A stretch of 64,000 nucleotides of DNA from Arcanobacterium urinimassiliense (GCF_900119495.1 NZ_LT632435.1:1061055-1125054), one strand, 5' to 3'. Positions 15,186 to 24,340 are shown, counted from the first letter of the stretch. Notes: generated by a model from the letters alone, not told the origin. A program made the numbers and translations.

Positions 15186-16400
15186 GTGATGCGTATGAGG
15201 GAAAATATCGAAGATGCGGATTCCCGCCATTCGATAGCCACCTGCCGCTAGCTGCGCCACATCGCGCGCCATTGCAGCTGGATCACAAGAAACTAAAACG
15301 ATTTTCTCTGCCCCACTCTTTGCGAGCTGCTGGGCAGCTGCCACTCCCAGCCCTGCGCGCGGTGGATCTGCCAGTACGAAATCTGCCTGCGCCGTCAATT
15401 TTTGTATATTACGCGCCCCGATTCGCACTTCTTGCGCTTTTGCCCAGGGGAAAGCTGCTAAATTCTTTTGCGCAGCTTTTACGGCTTCCTTACTCCCTTC
15501 ATAGGTAGATAAACTCCCCTGCGGCCCTATGCAATCTGCTAAAGGTTGGGAAAATAAACCGGCACCGGCATATAAATCCACTCCGCGCACTCCCGAGATA
15601 TCTCCCAAAAAATCCTGCACCGCCATAATCAAAGTACGCGGGGCTTCTCGGTGCACTTGCCAAAATCCTGCCGCATCCAGCACATAACAATACTTTTTCT
15701 GCTGCTGCGGCTGTTGCCCCAATAGCAGCACTTGCTCTCGCACGATCCTGGCCGCGCGTTTACCGGGCGCACTATAAACCTTTTTCCCTACCGCCAGCCG
15801 GATATCTCCGCCACTGCTGGCCACTGCCCGCACTTTTGCTCCTACCGGCACATATTTATCCCACGCCCGGCCCCATAAATCGAGACTTCCTATACGCGCA
15901 TCGGCCAGTGGCATTTCTTGTAGTGGCAATAATTCATGCGAATGCGCCCGATACATTCCAAATCCCTGCGGCATTTTCACTAAATCGATGCGGCTCCGGC
16001 TCCCCCAGCCATCGCTGCTATCAACTGCCTCTACTACTAGCGGCAAATCAGCTAACTGCACAGTAATTATTTCCCCGCCAATTTTTCGCAGCTGCGCCTC
16101 CACCACTTGGGCTTTTAATTCTCGCTGCATCGATAAAGCAATGTGTGCAAAATCAGCTGCTCCGGTATATGCCACTCCTCCCGCTGGCCAAGGATTTTCG
16201 ATTCGCTCCGGGGCAGCTTCTAATACTTCCTGCACCACTGCTTTCGCAAAGCGGCGCTTTCGCTCAAATATCTGGACGCGTACTTTTTCTCCCGGGATAA
16301 CACCTCCCACAAAGATTACTTGCCCATTTTCGCGCGCTACGCCGTACCCACCATGCGCAATATCGATAATGCGCAGCTCTAAATTCTCTTCCGCTTCCAC
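15153..16400 (-). CDS. RlmD/TrmA-family RNA (uracil-C5) methyltransferase, Rv2689c-like
   Basis: 415 residues. An N-terminal TRAM domain (RIIDIAHGGYGVARENGQVI, residues 8-60) precedes the class I methyltransferase fold. Visible motifs are GVDLYAGAGLFSQPL (SAM site), VLADPPRAGLG, and LVSCDPAAMARDV with the catalytic Cys, then FPHTHHVETLVLMS at the end. The product methylates uracil C5 in rRNA or tRNA. The four-cysteine iron-sulfur motif of E. coli RlmD is not visible, as usual in actinobacterial relatives. It is the leftmost core gene, in the Rv2689c position next to the permease. Its 3' end carries the putative integration core. Distinguishing RlmD from TrmA/RlmC is not possible by eye. Confidence 0.85.
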   Translation of the reverse strand: MEAEENLELRIIDIAHGGYGVARENGQVIFVGGVIPGEKVRVQIFERKRRFAKAVVQEVLEAAPERIENPWPAGGVAYTGAADFAHIALSMQRELKAQVVEAQLRKIGGEIITVQLADLPLVVEAVDSSDGWGSRSRIDLVKMPQGFGMYRAHSHELLPLQEMPLADARIGSLDLWGRAWDKYVPVGAKVRAVASSGGDIRLAVGKKVYSAPGKRAARIVREQVLLLGQQPQQQKKYCYVLDAAGFWQVHREAPRTLIMAVQDFLGDISGVRGVDLYAGAGLFSQPLADCIGPQGSLSTYEGSKEAVKAAQKNLAAFPWAKAQEVRIGARNIQKLTAQADFVLADPPRAGLGVAAAQQLAKSGAEKIVLVSCDPAAMARDVAQLAAGGYRMAGIRIFDIFPHTHHVETLVLMSSK

Positions 16401-16422
16401 AAACTACTCAACTATCTCGGCG

Positions 16423-18246
16423 CTATTTTTCAACATTAGTTTCCCGCATATTGAAAGGAACTTCGAGGAGCATAATTCCTTTTTCGGCTTTTAGCTCATT
16501 AATTATGCGCGGGGTCCGGAAACGATAGAAAAAACGCGCGAGCGGATTGCTTGGTAAGACGCGCGCCACCACTACTACCAGCGGTTCGTGGGGGTGAGCT
16601 GCACTGAATTCGCGCAAAAAATCTATGATCGGCCCACGGGAAGCTCCAGCCGGAGTGCCAAGAATAGTCAATGGCAACGGAATCTCCGCCTTCTGCCAAT
16701 CATTACGCAACTGTACGGTACTTTCCGGATCTACATCTACGCAGAGAGCCTGCAGAGACGCGAGACGCATGGCTCGCGCCCAGTCAATAGCTTTTATACT
16801 CGCCCCATCTAAATGCGATACCAGCACGAAGCCATGCACTTGGGTGGGAATATGGCGTTCTGCCAATACTTCTGTAATATCCAAAGCGCGTGATACCTTT
16901 CTTTTTCCCCGATTGTAGAAAATAAGCGCAATTTCTGGGCCGAGGAGTAATAAGACCGTCCACAATACCCACTCCACGGAAACTGCTGTTACTGAGTAAA
17001 TCATGGCGAGCAGGAAAAGTGAATAAAACCCAAAAATTATCCGCAGCCGCTTCGCATCAGCTCTTTCTGCCGCAGAGAATGAAGATTTTAGTATTTTCTG
17101 CGAACGAGCCATCATTGCAAAGCAAGTCAGCAACCCGATGGTATAAGAAACCATTAGAAATACCATCGTGAAGAAATGGAAAGAAGTCAGCATATAGGTA
17201 GCTAAGCTAGCTAACCCCGCAATAATAATTACGATTACCGCGCGTTCGTTTTCTGAATCTTGAAATCCGAAACGCCGCGGCAATAGGTTATCTAAAGCTA
17301 ATTGCCGCAAAATCTGTGGTAGCTGCCAATAAGCTGAAAGGGTGAGTGTGATACCTAAAAAGGCGAGTACTGCTGCGAAAATTCCGGTAACTGGGCGCGG
17401 AAAGAGCAAAGCGCTAATCTCCAGCAACGGCAAACTTCCAGATTGGTGCAATACATCTAATTGCACCGCTAAATAAATTATTAGGGCAATTAGCAATAAT
17501 ACTGGAATAAAGTATCGGTAAATTGAACGCATCTGCACGCGCCGATAACGCGGATTTACTAGGGTGCGCTCACTGAAGATAATTAAAGCGGCGGCGGGGA
17601 TACAGCTGCTGAGAAAAGCTTCATAGGGGATTCCCCCTAGCGTCGCTCCGGAAAGCGCATCCGTTGCCTCTAACTGCGATTCCAACGCCGCCTCTCCACT
17701 CGTAAAGAGGTCATTTCCCGTAAATTCCATTCCCAAAGCCACCCCGACGCCGAGCACGATTAGCACAAAGACCAAATAGGGAGTGGCGATAACCCAACGG
17801 CGCACCGAAAAACGAACCCGAATTAAGGCGGGTATAGCTAGCACAATCACTAAGGCACTGGCGATACCAGGGTGCTGCGAGCTGCTCGGAATAAAGAAAT
17901 CTATCGCTTCTAGTGCCAGCTGCACTCCCAGCATAATGAGCAAAGCATAGGAGAGAATTCGCGCAGCTCCAATAAATATCCCTACTTTTTCCCCTAGATA
18001 ATAGGCACATATTTGCTGAAAAGAACGCCGCGGTAACTCTTTATTTAGCTGATGTAGCACCAGCGAAGTCACCACAAACACAAAGACGCCCGGGAAGAGC
18101 AAGGAAAAAATTCCCAAACTTAAATGTTGGCCAGTGAAGGGAACGAGGATAACTTGCGGTACTATAGCTATCAGGGTAACGAGCACAGTTTTCGCCACGG
18201 CACCAAAATACCGCGGCTGAAAATCTTTCCGGCGCAAATTATCCAT
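16423..18246 (-). CDS. APC-superfamily permease with cytosolic C-terminal domain (Rv2690c-like)
   Basis: 607 residues. About twelve hydrophobic segments fill residues 15-470 (first VAKTVLVTLIAIVPQVILVP), followed by a roughly 130-residue soluble domain with QVHGFVLVSHLDGASIKAID. The layout matches KimA-type potassium importers and Rv2690c; substrate could be K+ or an amino acid. The start ATG at 18244-18246 is chosen because residues from MDNLRRKDF on are membrane-protein-like, while the 107 codons upstream overlap the divergent trkA gene and look like its antisense. It is divergent from the two TrkA genes with a 46-bp gap, supporting a K+ link. Neighbour: the methyltransferase 22 bp downstream. 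Confidence 0.85.
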   Translation of the reverse strand: MDNLRRKDFQPRYFGAVAKTVLVTLIAIVPQVILVPFTGQHLSLGIFSLLFPGVFVFVVTSLVLHQLNKELPRRSFQQICAYYLGEKVGIFIGAARILSYALLIMLGVQLALEAIDFFIPSSSQHPGIASALVIVLAIPALIRVRFSVRRWVIATPYLVFVLIVLGVGVALGMEFTGNDLFTSGEAALESQLEATDALSGATLGGIPYEAFLSSCIPAAALIIFSERTLVNPRYRRVQMRSIYRYFIPVLLLIALIIYLAVQLDVLHQSGSLPLLEISALLFPRPVTGIFAAVLAFLGITLTLSAYWQLPQILRQLALDNLLPRRFGFQDSENERAVIVIIIAGLASLATYMLTSFHFFTMVFLMVSYTIGLLTCFAMMARSQKILKSSFSAAERADAKRLRIIFGFYSLFLLAMIYSVTAVSVEWVLWTVLLLLGPEIALIFYNRGKRKVSRALDITEVLAERHIPTQVHGFVLVSHLDGASIKAIDWARAMRLASLQALCVDVDPESTVQLRNDWQKAEIPLPLTILGTPAGASRGPIIDFLREFSAAHPHEPLVVVVARVLPSNPLARFFYRFRTPRIINELKAEKGIMLLEVPFNMRETNVEK

Positions 18247-18292
18247 AGTAAATAGAGTACGCTTTCCACTAGTCAAAGGTAGCTTCTTAATC

Positions 18293-18961
18293 GTGCATTT
18301 CGTCATTATGGGATGTGGACGCGCAGGCGCCACACTGGCAAATAATTTAATCGCCCGCGGGCACTCCGTAGCGATTATTGATAAAAATCCGGATGCCTTT
18401 CGCCGACTCCCCGATGATTTTCCGGGACAACGCGTGACGGGAATCGGCTTTGATCGCGACACTCTCCAGCAAGCCGGCATCGAAGATGCGGCTGGATTCG
18501 CCGCGGTATCTTCGGGAGATAACTCCAATATCATTGCTGCGCGAGTAGTGCGCGATACTTTCGGCATCGAGAATGTAGTGACGCGTATTTACGATAGCTC
18601 GCGCGCCGGCGTATATGAACGGCTAGGAATCGCTACGGTAGCTACCGTACGCTGGACTGCCGATAGAATGCTGCGCAAACTAATCAATCTCGGCCCGCAC
18701 ATAGAATATATAAATTCCACCTATAATATGACGCTTTTTTATGTGGATATACACCCCTCTTGGTATGGGATAAGCTGCGAAAATCTGGAGCAAGCTGTAG
18801 CAGCTCGGCTAGCTTTTATCGGGCGAGATGATGAATCAATTCTTCCGAATTCTGATACCGTGCTCCAAGACGGCGATAACGTATATCTAATCGCAGCGGC
18901 AGAGCGCACCAAAGAAATTCAACGCCTACTTAACCACGAGATAGAAGAGGGCTGGCTATGA
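18293..18961 (+). CDS. ceoB: TrkA-type potassium channel regulatory protein (CeoB-like)
   Basis: 222 residues with a Rossmann RCK_N domain (HFVIMGCGRAGATLANNL, NAD-binding GxGxxG near residues 7-12) and a C-terminal RCK_C domain (about 130-215). It gates K+ transporters in response to NAD(H). The GTG start at 18293 overlaps the promoter region of the divergent permease, and no better ATG is near. The gene overlaps the next by 4 bp (ATGA), so translation is coupled. Pairs of such small TrkA proteins in tandem are the ceoB/ceoC arrangement of M. tuberculosis (Rv2691-Rv2692). The gene symbol is transferred by synteny. Confidence 0.9.
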   Translation: MHFVIMGCGRAGATLANNLIARGHSVAIIDKNPDAFRRLPDDFPGQRVTGIGFDRDTLQQAGIEDAAGFAAVSSGDNSNIIAARVVRDTFGIENVVTRIYDSSRAGVYERLGIATVATVRWTADRMLRKLINLGPHIEYINSTYNMTLFYVDIHPSWYGISCENLEQAVAARLAFIGRDDESILPNSDTVLQDGDNVYLIAAAERTKEIQRLLNHEIEEGWL

Positions 18962-19665
18962 AAGTAATGATTGCCGGAGCTGGCTCCGTAGGCCGTTCTA
19001 TTGCGGCAGAGCTTATTCAACGTGGATATGAAGTGACCTTAGTGGATTCCGATCCACACGCCATGCGGATTGCCAAAGTGCCCAGTGCGGATTGGGTATT
19101 GGCGGATGCATGTGAAATATCGACTTTGGAAAATATTTCTCTCCAAGATGCCGACGTCGTAGTGGCCGCTACCGGAGACGATAAAGCTAATTTAGTGGTT
19201 TCCCTGCTGGCAAAGACGGAATTCGGAGTGCCGCGCGTAGTAGCACGCGTAAATAATCCCGCTAACGAATGGCTATTTGACGAAGCCTGGGGGGTAGATT
19301 ATGCCGTATCTACTCCGCGAATTATGACCATGAATATTGAAGATGCGGTGGCTTCGGGAGAGCTCAGTAAGCGAATCGATTTTGATCAAAGCAGTACCAG
19401 CCTCTACCAAGCCGTAATCCCCGCCGACGCCCCTATTGTGGGTCTAGCTATTCGGGAAATTCTTTTACCGCAGAGTCTCTTTATCTGCGGAATAATCCGC
19501 GGTGGAGCTCCTTTAATTGCCGAACCACTCGTAAAAATTGAAAGCGGAGATCGGGTACTTTTCATAGCGCACAATGCCTCCGAAGAAGAAATCGCGGCGG
19601 TGGCTGCCCTCAGCTCACCTCCTACTCCACTTTCTGCCAATAGTGCAGAAGAAAGCGCAAATTAG
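18958..19665 (+). CDS. ceoC: TrkA-type potassium regulatory protein (CeoC-like)
   Basis: 235 residues. RCK_N begins KVMIAGAGSVGRSIAAEL with the GAGSVG nucleotide loop and VTLVDSDPHAMRIA acidic strand end; the RCK_C half follows from about residue 140 (YQAVIPADAPIVGLAIREIL). The C-terminal 20 residues are Ser/Pro-rich and likely disordered. Translationally coupled to the preceding TrkA gene (4-bp overlap). The two would form a heteromeric gating ring for a Trk-type K+ channel or the neighbouring permease. No TrkH/KtrB pore gene is in this window. The DUF3159 gene converges on it. Confidence 0.9.
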   Translation: MKVMIAGAGSVGRSIAAELIQRGYEVTLVDSDPHAMRIAKVPSADWVLADACEISTLENISLQDADVVVAATGDDKANLVVSLLAKTEFGVPRVVARVNNPANEWLFDEAWGVDYAVSTPRIMTMNIEDAVASGELSKRIDFDQSSTSLYQAVIPADAPIVGLAIREILLPQSLFICGIIRGGAPLIAEPLVKIESGDRVLFIAHNASEEEIAAVAALSSPPTPLSANSAEESAN

Positions 19666-19776
19666 GAATTAGTTCGTTTAGAAGAAGTTTCGCCCGGGAG
19701 CTTGCCCTAAGGTTTTGCCGGAGTGGCCTTTCCTAGCGCTTTACCGTAGTTTTCCGCGCGGGCAGGCAGAGGAATT

Positions 19777-20463
19777 TTAAAGATTTTTCGGATGCTCCCC
19801 AGCCGATTTTTCACTCGGAACTCCGCGCACTAGCATCCACGAAAACCAGGCAGCTAGAGCGAAAAGAGGAATTCCGAGAATTAGTTTTGCCACCCCGAGC
19901 GCCTCCGCTGCTCCTTGCCAATAGAGTGGGAGTTGTACTACCAGACGCAGCGCAAATACCCCGAGCCAAATCAAAGTAATTGCATAGTACCGCCGGCGTA
20001 ATTGTGCCAAGGCCTCCCCCTTGCGCCAAGCGGTAGATTCGCCGCGGAAAAATCCGATAACTACTCCGAGTAGCGGCCATTTTATTAGCAGCGAGAGTAG
20101 CAGCAAGAAAAAATATCCTGCATTCATCAAAATTCCCCAGAGGAACATATTGCTTGCTTCCCCAGTATGCCATACGAGCACTGCGGAAATTACCACAGCT
20201 AACAGGCCACCTAATACGGGCATTACCGAAATTCTTTGCAAAATCCGCACCAGCACCCCGATAAGGCAAATTCCGCAGGAAATAAAGGCTGCTAAAGCCG
20301 GGCGGTGAGTAAAGATATAAAGAATCAGAAAAATTAGGGTCGGGATTATTGATTCACAAATTCCCCGCCAGCCTCCTACCGCCTGCAGTGCATCAAATTT
20401 TTCACTGGTAATAGCAGCCAAAGCAGTTCGCGTAGATTTGGGAGTAGAAAATTTTTTCTCCAT
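19777..20463 (-). CDS. DUF3159 membrane protein (Rv2693c-like)
   Basis: 228 residues with six or so hydrophobic segments between residues 35 and 215, beginning ESIIPTLIFLILYIFTHRP and ending LFALAAWFSWMLVRGVP. The order and the GGWRGICESIIPTLIF opening match DUF3159. Function is unknown; the family is restricted to actinomycetes. It is the last gene of a four-gene leftward operon (DUF4193, DUF3710, OB-fold, DUF3159). Its ATG shares one base with the stop of the OB-fold gene, so it is tightly coupled. This is the same order as Rv2696c-Rv2693c. It converges with ceoC; 111 bp between them contain no clear hairpin. Confidence 0.88.
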   Translation of the reverse strand: MEKKFSTPKSTRTALAAITSEKFDALQAVGGWRGICESIIPTLIFLILYIFTHRPALAAFISCGICLIGVLVRILQRISVMPVLGGLLAVVISAVLVWHTGEASNMFLWGILMNAGYFFLLLLSLLIKWPLLGVVIGFFRGESTAWRKGEALAQLRRRYYAITLIWLGVFALRLVVQLPLYWQGAAEALGVAKLILGIPLFALAAWFSWMLVRGVPSEKSAGEHPKNL

Positions 20464-20705
20464 TATTTACTTTCAATGCAGTAGCGCGGGTTATATAGAG
20501 TGCGTATTCCTTGCCGCTCCACATAATAACCACTCACTTTAATTGTTTGCCCAATATCTAAAGCGTGCAGAGTGCGATAAGAGAGAAATACAATCTCTAG
20601 CGGGCGGTCAGCCGTCTCTAAGTGCACTTTCACAGCGGGAGAATTAGTAGCACCGGGATAGGAAATAGCAGAAACTTTTCCTTCGGTATCAATCCAATGT
20701 TTCAC
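20463..20705 (-). CDS. OB-fold nucleic-acid-binding protein (Rv2694c-like)
   Basis: 80 residues of OB-fold type: KVSAISYPGATNSPAVKVHL, then RPLEIVFLSYRTLHALDIGQ and IKVSGYYVERQGIRTLYNPR. The strand pattern and the last motif are those of RecG-wedge-like small OB proteins. It overlaps the upstream DUF3710 gene by 4 bp and the downstream DUF3159 gene by 1 bp. It is shorter than Rv2694c as I remember it (about 122 residues), lacking an N-terminal extension. A role in DNA or RNA binding is inferred from the fold only. Confidence 0.8.
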   Translation of the reverse strand: MKHWIDTEGKVSAISYPGATNSPAVKVHLETADRPLEIVFLSYRTLHALDIGQTIKVSGYYVERQGIRTLYNPRYCIESK

Positions 20706-21394
20706 TGCTGGGGCATCTCCCGCGCCATGAAATCACCTTTTGGCAAGTGCAAAGGAAGCAGCTCCCGAGGCGGGAAAGGCTCTTCACCGCGGTTTATCAC
20801 TAATTTTTCCAATACGGAGAGCATCTCTTGGCTCGCCTGCTTATCGTAGCCAGCTTTTCCGTAAAGACTTACGCGCAGTAACCATCTCGGCCCGTCAATA
20901 CCTAAAAAACGGTGCGGGGCGAACTTTTTCGAATCCGGCAACGGCATCTGTGCCTCTAATTCTTTACCGAAAGGGCCCACTACTTCTTGGGAAGATCCAC
21001 CCTGTTTGGCAATAGAGCTGCGCATATCGAGACGCACAGAATCCCAAATACCTTGCGATTTTGGTGCCGCGAAAGCCTGCAATTGCAGAGCCGAGCCATC
21101 CTTTATGTAGACAACTCCGATTATATTCTGCTGCTGTGCATCGGTAGTAAATTGCAGCTGCGCTCCCGGCAGTAAGGGAATTTGCAATGCTCCGGCGTCC
21201 ACTAAATCTTCGATAGTAGCTACTTCGTTTATATCCCATGGCCCATTTAGGCGATAATCAACTTCCTGCTCCCCATCTGCCACTTGGGAAGCGTCTGCGC
21301 CACTTTCGCCGCCGTCTACGCCTTCCGCTACTTCCTGCTCCGGTGCAGATTCTGCAACTGCTTCAGTATTTTTTCGCCGCCGGAACCATCCCAT
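20702..21394 (-). CDS. DUF3710 protein (Rv2696c-like)
   Basis: 230 residues. The N-terminal 45 are acidic and low complexity, preceded by the basic MGWFRRRKNTEA. The DUF3710 core starts at RLNGPWDINEVATIEDLVDA (LNGPWD is the family opening) and continues with IPLLPGAQLQFTTDAQQQNI, a KDGSALQLQAFAAPKSQGIW strand pair and FLGIDGPRWLLRVSLYGKA. The function is unknown. It is the second gene of the leftward DUF operon. In M. tuberculosis the next gene upstream would be dut; that gene is missing here. Confidence 0.9.
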   Translation of the reverse strand: MGWFRRRKNTEAVAESAPEQEVAEGVDGGESGADASQVADGEQEVDYRLNGPWDINEVATIEDLVDAGALQIPLLPGAQLQFTTDAQQQNIIGVVYIKDGSALQLQAFAAPKSQGIWDSVRLDMRSSIAKQGGSSQEVVGPFGKELEAQMPLPDSKKFAPHRFLGIDGPRWLLRVSLYGKAGYDKQASQEMLSVLEKLVINRGEEPFPPRELLPLHLPKGDFMAREMPQQ

Positions 21395-21446
21395 TTGCTT
21401 CCACTCCCTCTTTTCTTTACCGCTATTTAGATTTTGGAGAGTCTAA

Positions 21447-21746
21447 TCAGGAAGCGCAATCATTACATACAGGGAGTCCATCTTCTTCGTATGCCAATTG
21501 GGAACGATGATGGACTAAGAAGCAGGAAGAGCAAGTAAATTCATCATCTTGCGCCGGAATCACTGCCACCGCTAACTCCATATTGGATAAATCAGCTCCC
21601 GGAAGTTCAAAACCGTCTGCCGCTTCTACTTCGTCTTCATCTACCGATCCAGATTGATGCTTAGTGCTACGGGCTTTTAATTCTTCTAAAGAATCTGTTT
21701 TCAGTTCTTCATCACGCTTCCGCGGGGCGTCATAATCTGTGGCCAT
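21447..21746 (-). CDS. DUF4193 zinc-binding protein (Rv2699c-like)
   Basis: 99 residues. It opens MATDYDAPRKRDEELKTDSL, the family hallmark, with an acidic middle and a C-terminal zinc site of two cysteine pairs: CSSC in FTCSSCFLVHHR and CNDC in LPVCNDCAS. DUF4193 is universal in actinomycetes, small, and presumed metal-binding; a link to transcription has been proposed by analogy with zinc-ribbon proteins, not proven. It is the first gene of the leftward operon leading to DUF3710. A divergent promoter region of about 260 bp separates it from sepH. Confidence 0.93.
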   Translation of the reverse strand: MATDYDAPRKRDEELKTDSLEELKARSTKHQSGSVDEDEVEAADGFELPGADLSNMELAVAVIPAQDDEFTCSSCFLVHHRSQLAYEEDGLPVCNDCAS

Positions 21747-22007
21747 AACTCTTCCGTTCCAATTTGAGCTGGCGGGCTAGGCAGTGCCACCGCCATTCCT
21801 TTATTAGTAACTTCCCAGTCTTTGTATCAAAGCTAAGTAAATTTAGCAAGGCGAATTCTCTATATTTTCCCTCACAGCAGATTTTAAGATTTTTCTCGAA
21901 ACTGCCAAATAAAACTATATAAGCTCTAGCCGCCTGCTAACATTGGCAATGTACCACCGTATATAGAGTTATACGCAGGAATCAGGTATTTAGAAAGGTG
22001 TACTTTT
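21747..22007. promoter_or_regulatory. Divergent promoter region, DUF4193 / sepH
   Basis: 261 bp without a gene. It holds the ribosome site of sepH (AGAAAGGTG at 21991-21999) and must contain both promoters. On the + strand TATACG near 21972 is a possible -10 for sepH. I see no riboswitch-like or repeat structure. Confidence 0.4.
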
Positions 22008-23159
22008 ATGGAGCTGCAGCTGCAAGGGCTTGATTCAGAAAACGGATGCCTTTCTCTGTGTGATAGTGACGGCAAAGAATACGTACTTCCACTTACCACC
22101 GAGTTACGAGAATTAGTGCAAACCGAATCAGAAACAGAAGAAAATACCGAAAAAGAAGTTGCACCGCCGCACAGCACTCTCGATACGACTCCCCCGGTGG
22201 ATACCTCGGATACGGCCGATTCTTCAGTTGAGGTACAAAATTATTCTCCACGCGAAATTCAGGCGCTTTTCCGGGCCGGCAAGGCGGTGGCCGAAGTAGA
22301 AAAAATGTCTGGAATTCCGGCAGAACAGCTGAATAAGCTCGCTGTTCCTATTCGCAATGAGCGCGATTATATTGTGGCGCAAGCCTGCGGTTATTTACAA
22401 AGCCAGCAGGGTGGAGATTTGACGCTAGCCGAATTAGTAATTTCCCGCCTCGTAAAACGTGGCGTAGACGAAAATGAAATAACTTGGGATGCCACGCGCG
22501 CTGCCGATTCTCCGTGGAAATTAACTGCTTCTTATCAGATTGCCGGTGCTCCTTTACAGGCCGAATGGGAAATCAATACGAAGGCAAGGACGCTCAGCGC
22601 AAATAATGATGAAGCTACTTGGCTTACCGAAACGCGTATCCCCGCCCCGGATTCACCATGGCGCCCGCTCAATATGCCTGAGCTCGAAAAAGAAAGTGCT
22701 CCTTCCGCATCTGCCGCAGCAGATTCGCTTGCCGAGACCGATTTCGATATTCCCCAGCTTTTCCCGGAGCAAACTGCCATCTCAGAATCAGAAACTATAG
22801 ACATTAACGAGATTCTTGCCTCCTTAGAGCATCGCCGGGGCACCAATGCTCCAATGCCGGAAGAAGAAGAGGAATTTCTGGGAGCTCACCCAGCTGCCTC
22901 GGAACCAGAAATGGCACAGGACGCCAGTATTCTTCAGCTGCCGGAGCGCGGAGATAATTCCACTCCGCTGCCGGCCGCACCCGCTGCAGAGCTAGAGAAT
23001 CAAAACACTCTACCGGGTATGCCGGATACTCCGGAAGAAGCTAATAGCGAGAATGAGAAAACGGCGAAAAAATCGAAACGGCGCGATCGCCCAGCTATGC
23101 CTTCGTGGGATGAAATAGTATTTGGATATTCTAAAGACGACGATGAAAACGCCGAGTAG
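22008..23159 (+). CDS. sepH: SepH-type cell-division regulator (DUF3071)
   Basis: 383 residues. The N-terminal DUF3071 domain starts MELQLQGLDSENGCLSLCDS and contains the HTH-like NYSPREIQALFRAGKAVAEV and ACGYLQSQQGGDLTLAELVI; the rest is an acidic, Pro/Ala-rich tail ending KRRDRPAMPSWDEIVFG. The short conserved C-terminal segment SWDEIVFG is diagnostic of SepH, which binds FtsZ and stimulates filament assembly in Streptomyces and Mycobacterium. Length is within the family range. It is monocistronic between the DUF4193 divergent promoter and the convergent phosphodiesterase gene. Confidence 0.88.
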   Translation: MELQLQGLDSENGCLSLCDSDGKEYVLPLTTELRELVQTESETEENTEKEVAPPHSTLDTTPPVDTSDTADSSVEVQNYSPREIQALFRAGKAVAEVEKMSGIPAEQLNKLAVPIRNERDYIVAQACGYLQSQQGGDLTLAELVISRLVKRGVDENEITWDATRAADSPWKLTASYQIAGAPLQAEWEINTKARTLSANNDEATWLTETRIPAPDSPWRPLNMPELEKESAPSASAAADSLAETDFDIPQLFPEQTAISESETIDINEILASLEHRRGTNAPMPEEEEEFLGAHPAASEPEMAQDASILQLPERGDNSTPLPAAPAAELENQNTLPGMPDTPEEANSENEKTAKKSKRRDRPAMPSWDEIVFGYSKDDDENAE

Positions 23160-23194
23160 ATTGCGGCTCACTCGCCAACGCAGTAGCTAGGCGA

Positions 23195-24340
23195 CTAGCA
23201 AAGTTCCATAATTAGCGGTATTTGCATTTCTGCTTCCGTGCGCGATCCGTGCACTCCCACCATAGAAATTGCCGCCGAACTATGCACCCGGGAATCTACA
23301 AATCCGGTAGTATCTTTCGCAATTGCCCATACATCCCCGATGGCTTGCTGCGCCCGTGCACTAACTTTTCCTAACCAGCCGCTCGCTATGAGCTGCTCTT
23401 TTGTATATATCCAAGCAATATCGGCCACTTCGTCTTCCCAGCGTTTCGCCACTGCTTGCGGATCAGAAGTATATATTTGAAAAGCTCTTTCTTCTCCGGC
23501 TACGCATTCCACATCTTTACGCAAAGCTGACATCGCCGCTATATCTATTTTCCGCTCTGCATCTACCATGCCATGATCGGCAGTAAGTATTACCAGTGTG
23601 CCGGGGGGAACTTGCCGCAGTAGACTCCCCCACCCCATATCGAAGTATTCCAATTCATTAATCCAGCGTTCAGATTTCCAGCCGTAACGATGCCCCACCG
23701 CATCTAGCTCGCCCCAATATAGGTAGACGAGTTTTTTCCCCTTCCGCAGCGCATTAGCCGCCGCCTGTACTCTTTCTTCTAAACTCTCTGCCGGCACTAC
23801 CGGTGCTCCGCGCAAGGCCGCCATGCTCAAACCAGAAGCAATAAATTTTTGCGGCTGGATAATTGCCGTATGTATCGCTTCCTCTTTCAGCATCTCAAAT
23901 AGCGTGGGATTATTTTGCCATTTTTCCGCTGAGATTCCGGCATCATTCCAGTTAATCAGTGAAAAAACCCGGCCGTTATAGGGAGAACGCAGCGCATAAC
24001 CGGCCATGGCGCTTTCCCCCGGCAATAAACCCGTCCCGAAAGCGGTAATAGCGGCCGCAGTGGTAGAAGGAAAGACCGTATTTATATGCGTATCTATATC
24101 CAGGGCGCGCAGATTAGGAATATGCCCGCGCCGCGCCTGTAACTGCTGGTAGCCTAAGCCGTCTACCAATACTACACACACCTGGGAGGCTGGAGGAATT
24201 TGCAGAACTTGGCGCGCTGATTCGCCTGCTTTTACAGAGTATCCCACTGCCGCTAACGCCGCCGGTAGCACTGATTCTAGACTCTGATTACTTTGCAAAG
24301 AACTCGCAAAAGTGCTGCTGCTTGGGAAATTTCCATCCAT
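23195..24340 (-). CDS. Alkaline-phosphatase-superfamily phosphodiesterase/pyrophosphatase
   Basis: 381 residues of the type I phosphodiesterase/nucleotide pyrophosphatase family. Metal ligands and nucleophile appear as VVLVDGLGYQQL (Asp), FPSTTAAAITAFGTG (Thr nucleophile in the STTA segment), LYWGELDAVGHRYG (Asp and His) and TADHGMVD (Asp-His). The last strand has GVHGSRTEAEMQIPL. Hydrolysis of a phosphodiester or pyrophosphate bond is expected; substrate unknown. No signal peptide is seen, unlike many eukaryotic members. It is conserved next to sepH and the topoisomerase gene in actinomycetes. It converges on sepH and diverges from parC. Confidence 0.88.
   Translation of the reverse strand: MDGNFPSSSTFASSLQSNQSLESVLPAALAAVGYSVKAGESARQVLQIPPASQVCVVLVDGLGYQQLQARRGHIPNLRALDIDTHINTVFPSTTAAAITAFGTGLLPGESAMAGYALRSPYNGRVFSLINWNDAGISAEKWQNNPTLFEMLKEEAIHTAIIQPQKFIASGLSMAALRGAPVVPAESLEERVQAAANALRKGKKLVYLYWGELDAVGHRYGWKSERWINELEYFDMGWGSLLRQVPPGTLVILTADHGMVDAERKIDIAAMSALRKDVECVAGEERAFQIYTSDPQAVAKRWEDEVADIAWIYTKEQLIASGWLGKVSARAQQAIGDVWAIAKDTTGFVDSRVHSSAAISMVGVHGSRTEAEMQIPLIMELC

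Noticed and set aside
18247..18567. N-terminal extension of the permease frame by 107 codons
   Set aside because: It overlaps the divergent ceoB coding sequence and does not look like protein; the membrane protein begins at MDNLRRKDF (18246).
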